DNA from: Rhabditoides inermis
Taxonomy: Eukaryota; Nematoda; Chromadorea; Rhabditida; Rhabditidae
Length of the DNA stretch: 64,000 bases
Direction of reading: 5' to 3'
Assembly (NCBI GenBank): GCA_963966185.1
Contig: CAWZYM010000114.1
Coordinates: forward strand, 593,501-657,500
A program made the position numbers and the translations under genes. Positions 24,101 to 33,600 of this stretch are shown here, in pieces. The stretch's first letter is position 1. Each line of letters opens with the position of its first letter. A model generated the notes under the pieces. It searched no databases. It saw only the letters and a program-made list of their open reading frames with translations, and was not told the origin of the DNA.

Positions 24101-26134
24101 TCCGCTTCATTTGCAAAAGTTCCGTATGTTCCTCCCTTACATCAAACTACCGAGCAATAGCCTTTGCCTCTCCCTCACCTTGTCAATCTTCTCCCACCGC
24201 CGCGCGAGCCATCCCAGCACCGCCGCCGCGTGTTCATCGGCCAGACGCGCGCACACGGTAGAGATGTGCGAGGTGAGCAGGTCGGAGAGCTCAATCATTA
24301 CCATAAAAGAAGATAAAGAGTGGTAATTACATTCACATATACTATGGTCACCTTACTACCAGCTACCACCAAGAAACGTAGTTTACACAATAAAGGGTAT
24401 TATATTATAATCATAGATACATACCGGGTGTTACATTCACATATACTATAGTCAACTTACTACAACCATAAAACGTATTTTACACAGACAAGTTAATCTT
24501 ATTCCTATCCCCCTCCCCTCACACCCACCTATTTCGTCTTTCTCTCTCTCTCCCTCTCTCTCTCCTCCCTCACACCCACCTGTTCCGCCTCGGCCATCGC
24601 TCTCTCTCTCTCTCTCTCTCTCTCTATTCCTCCCTTCCCTCTCCCACCTGTTCGGCCTCGGCCATCTCCCCGTCTCCCTGTCCCTCGCCCATCTTGTCTA
24701 GAGCAGTGGGGGTGAGGTGCGCGGGCTGCTGGCCAGTCTCGTCCACGAGCAGCACATGCAGGACAGCCATGAGGGGAGACTTGGCCAGCGACTGGAATGT
24801 AAGATATAAGTCTCTCTGAAACAACTCTCTTGGGTTTCGAAGTCAGTAGGCTGTGGAAGTGACGAATAGTCTGGGCGTTAAGAAAAAAAAATCGTTTTTG
24901 TACGTGTCATGATAGATAAACAGTTTGATTGTTTTTGGCATGATCTCTTCTTTTTACTCCCCGCACCCACCTTCTCCTCCCCGATCCTCTCCGTCCAGCC
25001 GCGCTCGGCCGACTTGCTGGGGTCGACGTAGCTCTGCTCGGCCAGCAACACGTAGCACAGCTGGCGGGCCACGTGCACAGAGCAGTCTGCGAAAAGAGAG
25101 TCGTCAAAATATATGATGACTATATCAAACATGTGTAGACGAATTTTTTATTCCACACAAAATACGCCACTACCACACAACACCACACTGGTTGGAGGAA
25201 TAAACGACAATAGGTCCAAGGAAATTATGAATCCGCACCCTGATATTCCATACCACCCACCCCTCGCCTCGCCGGCCAGCTCCTTGACCGCCTGTGTGAG
25301 GGTGTGCTTGGCCAGCTCGCGCAGCTTCTCGTACCCCAGCACGTTCGCGCTGCCCACGAAGCGCGACAGCAGCAGAGTAAGGTTGCTGAAATGAACAGCA
25401 TACGACGAGTTTGCATCATCGTTGTGAAAAGGTAAAGATAGCAGAGAGAGGTTGCTGAACAGACAACATTCCATGCACGCATTTATTTACTATGATATGC
25501 TATGTGTTTCGTGCAGTTACTGAGTCCAAATTGTAGTGTAAGTGCACAATGTCGTATCGATAAGCAACCATGACCCACCGCTTGCCGAGCTCCTTGTTGA
25601 GCGCTTGGGCGACCTTCTCGAGATACTCGCAGGCCGAGTCGACGCCCAGCATCGCCCAGTGCTCGTCGAGCACCGAGAACGCCTCCGCCGGGATAGGGTG
25701 GCTGAGAGAGCCGGCGATCTGGGAGAAATGTTGTTATTTGTTATTTCGCCAACAAAAATATGTTTCACATGACATTTTACTGTTTTGTGGCCATGATAAC
25801 GGTAATAAACAGTATGCCCGAGCATCCCTACACCCCACCTTGATGAATTCGCTGGCGATGGTGGCGCCCTGGCCGACCGCCTGCCGCAGTTTGAGCAGCT
25901 GCTGCATGCAGGAGGAGGGGTCGCCTAGATGAAGAAAATAAAGTATGAATGTAAAATGTACGTATGAACGAATGCAATAACACTATGAAATACAATTGTC
26001 AAGCGTGTAGTAAACTCACTCATGACGGCGTTGCGGATGAACTTGTGCACGTCGTCAGTGCCTTTCGGCGGGGCCGACGCCGCCGCCGTCTTCTCCTCCT
26101 TCTTGACGCGCTTCCGCACCGGGCCGTCCGTCAT
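18192..26134 (-). CDS. large all-alpha (HEAT/ARM-like) protein, about 930 aa, unnamed
   Basis: I do not recognise the family. About 28 short minus-strand exons can be chained. The start MTDGPVRKRVKKEEK at 26134 is a basic, nuclear-signal-like N-terminus. Then follow MQQLLKLRQAVGQGATIASE (about 25840-25924), AFSVLDEHWAMLGVDSACEY (about 25580-25720), NLTLLLSRFVGSANVLGY (about 25258-25386), and HVARQLCYVLLAEQSYV (about 24970-25087). Later blocks include KSPLMAVLHVLLVDETG (about 24650-24793) and RVAAALAEMPLNELLPEE (about 22860-22968). The C-terminal exons carry MEKRERLQLATARLAHQL (about 18472-18548) and ARLFPQLQKAKKMVV with stop TAG 18192-18194. Nearly every exon is a Leu/Ala-rich amphipathic helix pair, suggesting a helical-repeat scaffold. 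A weak likeness of the C-terminal QYEKYFNKLI segment to FANCI is not enough to name it. The ATG lies 1 nt after a splice acceptor. Confidence 0.65.
21127..21360. repeat. imperfect tandem duplication, about 150 bp, in an intron
   Basis: CTGACATCGTGTTCAGT near 21129 recurs near 21279. Both are followed by a CATCACG...ATACGCA..CAACTCAAATACAATAGTC-like stretch. The duplication starts at the exon border near 21130, so part of the splice-site region was copied into the intron. Confidence 0.7.
23440..23706. repeat. tandem duplication, two units of about 133 bp, in an intron
   Basis: Both units begin AGTCTCTTGAATCGGGG, share GCTACCTCTACCTCT and TATAGCATG, and end in CGACAATACACAACAA or a close variant. 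The units differ by scattered substitutions. A related AAGTCTTTTGAATCGGGG occurs at about 11720, so the unit is also dispersed. Confidence 0.75.
24325..24495. repeat. tandem duplication, about 100 bp, in an intron
   Basis: TACATTCACATATACTATGG near 24328 and TACATTCACATATACTATAG near 24432. Each is followed by a TCA-CTTACTAC...AAACGTA-TTTACACA stretch. It is intronic in the helical-repeat gene. Confidence 0.7.
24572..24668 (-). repeat. duplicated exon end and splice donor around a CT tract
   Basis: In transcript sense the end of one helical-repeat-gene exon (MAEAEQ followed by GTGGGAG) is repeated about 70 nt further on (MAEAEQ followed by GTGGGTG), with an (AG)n tract between. Two equivalent donors are therefore available. 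Use of the distal one would add an AG-repeat-encoded segment. Confidence 0.6.
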
Positions 26135-26135
26135 T
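26020..26135 (-). other. candidate dual-frame exon shared by VHL and the downstream gene
   Basis: The exon starts after CTTATCGTTGCAG. In one frame it begins A-ATG, the start of the helical-repeat protein. In the frame continued from the last VHL exon it reads NDGRPGAEARQEGGE... for 26 codons to a TGA at 26055-26057. The stretch between the VHL exon (26235) and this acceptor is 99 nt and has no stop in the VHL frame, so VHL stays open whether the intron is removed or kept. Confidence 0.5.
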
Positions 26136-27010
26136 CTGCAACGATAAGGTGAGTTGAGACATGCCATAACATGCTCGAAACACACAACGACGCGAAACAT
26201 AAAAAGACAACACGCGCGCTATGACACCAATAACCTGTCGCCTATGGTCGATGGTGCGGAGAACGTTGTTCTGCACCAGCGGGTCCTGGCTGAACGCCTC
26301 GAGGTAGCGGCGGCGACTGTAGATGAAGCGCGCAATGTCCGCCTAGGAAACATTGACTTGTACGAGCACGACTCATTATTAATAATAGTTATTATGCATT
26401 CAAGCCTATGAAGCACTGACCACTTGCTGTCTGGGCAGTGGTAGCTGCTGGAGAACAGAGGGATCGGGTGCTTGCGAGGCGAGCGTGGAAACTGCCTTCA
26501 GAGCGAGGTGACGGAGCGACTCGACTGAACCACAAATCCCTATAGCCCTCCCAACTCTAGACCACCCACGCGGCAGGCAGATGAGCACGGTGACTCTGGT
26601 GACAATGTTGCGCGCGGCGTTGCGGCCGCCCTCGGCGAGCTGCGGGTAGTAGACCTTGGCGCCGCCCGGCTGGCCGACGAGCCAGTCGCCGGTGCGGTTG
26701 CAGCGGAACACCCACGGATGCCCCACGAACGTGGTGATGTCGATGTACTGCCGCTGACGCAGCACCGCGTACCGCACGCCGCGACCCTGCACACGGTGTA
26801 TGTGACTCGATCATGTGACAACGACAACCAACAATCGATCGCACCGCACACACTCACGTCGAAGTTGATCCAGATGAGGTCGACGTTGCGCTGCGAGTAG
26901 TTGACGAAGCGCACGAGGACCTCGTGCTCGCTGGGGCCCGACTTGACGTTGTCGCCGAGCCGCACCACACCGTACTCCTCGTTCGCGTACGCGTCGCCCA
27001 GGTTAGCCAT
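26055..27010 (-). CDS. VHL: von Hippel-Lindau (VHL) substrate receptor
   Basis: VHL binds prolyl-hydroxylated HIF-alpha and recruits Elongin B/C and Cullin 2. Exons: 26858-27010, 26570-26786, 26421-26524, 26342-26235 and then into 26135-26055, about 220 aa when spliced (human 213). The beta domain is clear: VNYSQRNVDLIWINFDG aligns with the human W88-containing strand, the tyrosine of DGRGVRY with Y98, and FVGHPWVF with the H115/W117 segment. S111 appears as Thr. The spacing between DG and the GH motif is the same as in the human protein. The alpha domain has a BC-box SLRHLALKAV with Ala at the usual Cys position, then LPLPRQQVADIARFI, which fits the Cul2-box but contains LPLP as in Cul5-type SOCS boxes. 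DPLVQNN matches the human HPNVQKD region. No stop occurs before the next gene begins. Confidence 0.88.
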
Positions 27011-27658
27011 GCAGTGTGGTGTGGCGACCAGACTGTGTAGGAATCGGGAACAGTCGAATGGAGAGCACCCGAATAGGTTGGTGGGGGAATCCGATTATGA
27101 ACAAGGCGGCGTGATCGTCAGTTGCGGAAGCACAGAGCGCCGACGGAAGAGTGCTGACAGAGACGCAGAGGCGAGGCGACTAGAGCGACGAAATTGGGTA
27201 CGACAAAGTCAGAAGCCAAGAACGGATATGAGACTAGGAACTCGTCTGAATCGCTGGGAAGAAATTCTGATAAATTCATACGTTCGTAGATCACTCTTAC
27301 ATGGAGGACACAGAAGCGACTCATTCATGGACATAAATATTGAATTTAGGCCACTTCGGTACTGCAAACAAAACTACTTCGAATCTAAAACATACAAGCA
27401 TACGAATGTTAGAAATATACGTATTAATAATTAGCAATTGATTGTACAACAATAATAACTATAATCGAAGCAATTGTAAACGAAACAAAAAGGAAAGCAA
27501 AATTCGAAAATTTTACAAATTACTTTAGTGCGCAGTCGAACCTATTTTCGAATTTGTGTGCTCCTTAACTACAATCAGCTGATTTGTGTTATTTAAATTG
27601 TTTATTATTATTATTATTGTTTATGAACATATTTTGGTGATGTGAGTACATTAAGATA
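27011..27658. promoter_or_regulatory. head-to-head intergenic region of VHL and ZFAND1
   Basis: A 648-bp spacer between two divergently transcribed genes that must hold both promoters. The VHL-proximal half is GC-rich; the ZFAND1-proximal half is AT-rich with a short ATT array (about 27602-27618). No TATA box is evident at a usual distance on either side. A TGATTTGTGTTATTTAAAT stretch lies about 80 nt before the ZFAND1 start. Confidence 0.5.
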
Positions 27659-30600
27659 ATGGCAGAGCTGCCGCACATAGGAAAGCACTGCTTCCTCGCT
27701 TCCTGCCGCCGTTTGGGTGAGTTCCAGTTCCATGTGATGTGATACGTTTCACTTGTCATTCTTATACATAACCCACCTGGTTCCTTTCCAGATTTCACTC
27801 CTCATCACTGCCGCGAGTGTGGCGAGGACTTCTGGTGAGTTTCTCTTGAGTTTCTTGAAATCGACTACACCATACGACCGGATATACGTTTCAGTTACAG
27901 TATAACCATGTTTTTAAGCTCGGATCACCGTCTGTCGCACGGCTGCGACGTCTCGAAGGTGTACGACGCCGCTACGGCGACTCCCGCCGAGGCGCCTCTC
28001 CGCCAGTACGTCTGCTCCCTGCAGGGTGAGAGGCGTTTGTTATTCAGAGAAGCTCAAGTGATATGAATAGCCTGATTTATCGTCTAGAGATTTAGAACCT
28101 CAAAAAATATCTGTCAAGGTAAAAGTGTGTCGAGGTATTTGTGAAAGAATAATTTGACCGGCTTTCGTTTCCTTAAAATTACGGTAGGATAATTGTTTGA
28201 TCTACTTCGTTCCCTTAAAATTACGGTAGAAAAATAATTTGATCTGCTTCGTTCTCTTAGGATTACGATAAGCGAATAATTTGATTTACTTCGTTCTCTT
28301 AGGGTTACGGTAGGAGAATAATTTGATCCACTTCGTTCTCTTAGGATTACGATAGGCGAATAATTTGATTTACTTCGTTCTCTTAGGATTACGGTAGGAG
28401 AATAATTTAACCTGCTTAGTTTTTGTTAGGATATCTTTTAAATCGTTTTTAGGATTACGATAGAAAATATATAATGATTTCTACTGTTTTTTTTTGAAAT
28501 CACGTTAGAAATAGAATTTTCATAATTTTATCAGTTTTTCTTAAGATAACGACAGGAGAATAATATCACCTCATTCTTGTACTCAGGATTAAGATAAGAG
28601 AACAATACTATTTTATGGATTGATTTCAGAATGTTCCAAGGCCGAGAGTATCAAGGTGGTGTGCCCCTATTGCCAACTCAACTTCTGTCTCGCGTGAGTT
28701 TATTCACATTTCCACCAGAACACAAAAAGACGTTTTTTTGTATTTAGTTCAAAATAGACACGCTCCGATGCACACAAAAATAGAATGAACACAACTAACA
28801 CAACATACTGAATAGAGCGTACTTCTAATGTGCTTGTTTCACAAATCACAAGGAAATACAAAATTATTATACTGTCGTTATATTCTGAGTGCACTATAGT
28901 TTTAGTGTCGGCTGGAAAATCGTGAGCATCACACGTTTACAAACCGTGAAATTGTCATGTCATCAATAAGTCATGAAATAAATGAAAAAAAAAACACTTT
29001 TCTAAACGTTATCTCTCCTATCAGATCTCTATCGAACTAAGCCAAATATCGAATACATACTGCCTGAACCATAACAATTTTGTATTATTACTTTGCACAA
29101 ATCTAGGGTATGTATAGTTGCCGCCTGGAGGATAGTTTCTGCTATTGACTTTGACAGCCGGGGTCAGTTGGCGAAACTCAGTCGCGAGCGAGAGAGGTCA
29201 GACAGCGCGGGAAAGACTCGAGTGTGGCGCGGCCTCTTTGATTCGCGTGTCGTCTTCTTTGATCGATATTAGTGTTTGAATGCGCGCGTTTGGGTCTCCT
29301 CACGACTAGAAGGTAGATCGAATGCGACAAGAGGGTAGATCAATTTTCTACCGTGATCCGGCGAACTATCTCCCTTAATGATATTATAGTGGTCAAGAAA
29401 AAAAGTAATGGTCAAGAAAAATCATGACAGTGACAATAATTCTAGAGCATGGCTTTATTGACAGCCGAAGTCAGATGTCGATTTTATTTAATTGAACGAG
29501 AAAGCCACTTTGCTTTTCCAGTCGTCTAATCTAAACTCGAAATTTGAGTGTGACACATTGGAAATGTTTTTTTTCTACAGTAATGCGCAAATGATAACCT
29601 GTCTGGAGTTGTATAACTAGGTTTTTTCGGATCATACTATCCACGTTATGCAGTTTCCTCTAATTTCCGCTTCCAAGAAGATTAGTAGATAAAGGTTTAT
29701 GCGTGCATAGCTAACATTATAACAACCATGAAAAGGCCTTATAGCAATAAATGTGCAACAATCCATTGTATTATATTCTTCAAGAAGGTTGCCGGATTAC
29801 TGTAAAAACAGATTCCTCTCTCTGTTTTTTAACCGAAAGCACGTGATAGTGCGCCGGAGTGCTAATATCATTTTCCAATTCTAATCACATTACCTCTCAT
29901 GAATTCAAATACGTTCATGAATATGATTTTGTATACACTTGCATTGTAAAGTCGAACCGCCATGGGGACAGCCATGGCGCTCGAATGGTGCATATTTGAG
30001 AAGGAGAAATGACAGGAAACTCGCACTAGGCATTGTATTATTGTAGTTTACCGTATTCCACTGTAATTACGTAATCGATATTGTGTACTAATTCGAGATA
30101 AACATTCTGATTCTAAAAAAATGGCGGGAACTATTGTGTTGCAGGCACCGGCACGCTTCCGACCACTCGTGCGCGCAGCTCCCCGTCAAGATCAACAAGA
30201 CCGAGCAGGCACTCAAGCACATACAGGTGAGCTGATTTCGAATGGAGTCACATAGCGTTACCTCGTCCTGAACAACCGCACCGCTCAGACGCGCAGCCAG
30301 CAGAAGAGTAGCTCCTCCAAAATTGCACAGACCACAGACCTCACCCTAGATCCTGTCCTCTTCCGGCTCCAGTGGTTCACGGGTTTAACAATACGTGATA
30401 GGAATATTAGTGGATGCATGAGTAGTAAGATTGATAATAAAAGTTTCAAGAGCTGCTGTGCTGCTGTCAGTAGTCACTGCAACAGCGTCAGGCCGAGGTT
30501 TCGTCCGGAACAAGCGCTGTGTTCCGTGTAGTCGTTTTGGTAATTTGGCATTTTGTTCTGATTCAACGTAGTTTTCGTGTGCGCTTTCGTGCGGAACATG

Positions 30601-33600
30601 AAATCTTCCCAGGATCTTGTGGCAAGAGTACAGTATTCCCCAGTAATGTACTTTGATTCGCTCCCTCGGAATTGTCATTGTTCGAAACAGGGCCAACCAT
30701 GTGTGTGAGTGGGTGTCTGCTGCCCCCGATCCCCCATTAAAACTATTGAAAGCCGCTATGGATTCATTTCCCCTCATTAAGGCGTCATAGTCCTTTGCAC
30801 TCTGGCTACAGTAGACTCTCCTCCAGACATGTTGACACCTGAATGAAGAGATTAGCCGCCAGGAAGCGATCTCCACGCCGACGCAAAAAAGCGAACACGA
30901 CGATATTACCGCACAAATAACCGCCGCGTCACGCGTTAATAAGAGGATAATCCCCGGCAGCAGTTGCAATGAAAGGAAGGTAAGTGATGGAGAGGACGAC
31001 TCTTCCTTTTCATCCCTCGCTCTCCTACGTAGATAATTGAAAACGCCGGTTTGAAAGTTTGATTTCGTTCGAACTTGCACGTGGCACAATGTGAACTATG
31101 AACATTCTGAAGATCTGAATGTGAATTCGTTGCTGATATCGTGATTCGAGGCTGAGCGAGCAAACTATGTTAATTTCGAATCGTGAGAGACAATGATGGA
31201 AAGGTGAGAGAGCTTTCCTCTCGCCCCATTCTTGTCGCGCTCGAGTTCAAATATTCAGCCATCCATAGGACGCTGTAGAAGAAGGCGCATTGTAAGCACT
31301 CTTGATTCTGATATCTTGTTTTCAGGCGGCGATCGACCGTCACATTCCGAGGGAGGAGCAGGGCGGTTCTGCTCCCGCCGCGGCTGCTCCCAAAAAGAAG
31401 CTCGTCAAGGTACGAAGACTGCAAGTGGATTCAGTAAACCGAAGCCATTGCAATGGGAATCTATGATTTATGTAGTCCAGTGCTAATGAGGTGCATCCAG
31501 TGGTGTCGTCTGCAATTCAGAGAAACCTGTCAACACGTTTTTTTTGTGATCTCTAACTGTTAATGATCATCAAATCGGGGACTTATGTGCATTGAAGGTG
31601 TTCGTAATTGGGAAATTGAGGAGAAGCCCAAGTCTTCATGTTTGCGACTATTTTCCATCACTCCATTACTGTAGAAAAAATAAGTGACAGACAGAATGTC
31701 AGAAACGATTCGTACCTCATTCATTCGTCTTCATTATCATTCCTTTCCTTTCTCTGCCAGCGCGCGGTCGCGTGCCTTTCCCTGTTATTCCCCCGACCCC
31801 TGAACAGTGCTGTGCGGCGGAGGACACTAACCGGACTGGTATTCGATTTTACTACTCTTTACATCTACGGCATTGAGACGAGCGAGGAATCCTCGAAGAC
31901 GATGAAACTCTCGGAGACGTCTCTTCGCGATCGATCGTTGAAGCCCGGATCTTCCGCCGCCGAGATCGAAACTTTCCCAGAAGCCGCAAGCAGGGGATGA
32001 CAAGCACCACCAATAGCACGCACGCATCCACGGGACTACCGAAATCCGTGTTATTGGGACTCGCAGTAGGCGTTGCATTACTGTATTTTACCGTAACCGT
32101 GCCGTAATTTACATAATTGTAATGTGCTATTTGATTCGAGATAAATATTTTGATTTGATCATGCCACTCATTCGCACGAGCGACTCAAACTGCTGGCTCA
32201 AACTGCTCAAAACTGCTGGCTCAAACTGAGACGCTCTGTCTGCAACGTCTCATTGTTATTCTCATCCATAACAACAAGTTCGTCATCGAATGACGAGTAT
32301 CGTCGCAATTTGCATATCCTCACTTTCCTACCAGAGTACTAGCAGTTCTCATTCAGGATGCAGCAGCTTTGCAGCCTCCTTTCATTTTCCGAAGACCGAA
32401 TACTAACAAAGTTTAATACATAGCTAGAACTGCGGCGGTTATCATCATTCGCAAAGCGAAGACGCTTTTGCGGTCGTGGATAAGAATAACGATAAGACGT
32501 TCCAGACAGAACGTGTGATAAATAAGAGTTGAAGTTTCTCTGTGTTAATGCACGATACGATATCAATTAATCTGAATAATTAACTCGATTTCGAACACTG
32601 AAGATGTTCTATTTTGATGGTACGTTATTGGAAGAACATCCCTTCTCTTAGTTTCGTTGAACATGCAACAACCACAGTATGCTAGAAATGTGCATCCGCT
32701 CTGTCTCATTTCGTCTGCGGATTCTTATTAGGCTCGATTTCTATTATTCACTTCACTGTCTACCAATTTGTTTATCCATTTTTCCCACCTCGAGACTTTG
32801 TAGTTTGTATTAGTCGTAAGTATTCTGCGAATTCACACGTCTGCTGAGCATTAATAAAAGTAAGTGAAAGAGACTAAAAAACGCTCAACTACGATTTCCG
32901 CTACAAAGTAGTCTGAAATATGATATGATATGATGATCGGTTGAGAATGAGCTGAAGACCAATATCATTTGTATGGATTGAGAGATGAGTACTCCCTTAT
33001 CGTGGTGGGATAAGGTTTAGTGGATGCGTACGTGTTGTTGGTGATGCTTGTCATTAGTATGGATTGTCCCTGATCTCTTATCGTGGTGGGACCATTCCAG
33101 GTGCTCACCGAGGCGGAGCGCAAGAAGGCCGACCGCGTCGCTGCCATGAAGTGCCGACTCAAGGTGGGAAAGAAGGATGTAGACTAGTGCTGTGCCGATT
33201 AATCATTATTAATCGATTACTCTAAAATAAATAAAAAAAAATCGGTTTTGAATGTAGACCGATTCACAGTGAATAATTCACAATCTGTCTCGCCATCTTG
33301 TGAGCTCATTGTCTAAATACCGTTTTTTAGTATGGTTTAATGTCAGATTGACTGATTGACTCATTGACCGATTGACCGATCGACCGATTGGCTGAGTGAC
33401 CGATTGACCGATTGACCAATTGATTGACTGATTGACTGATTGACTCCCTGCAGACGTCGTCGGACATTGCCAAGTGCGATCAGATGGTGGTGTTCGCAGA
33501 AGACGAGGAGGGACGGAGGGAGGCCGTCATGTGCGACAAGGTGAGACGAGTCTCTCTCTCTCTCTCCTTCTCTCTCTCTCTCTCATCTCTCTCTCTTTTC

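Noticed and set aside
30385..31089. 234-codon open frame on the minus strand inside a ZFAND1 intron
   Set aside because: No recognised motif or compositional sign of coding, and it is antisense to a well-supported gene; chance length is possible in this region.
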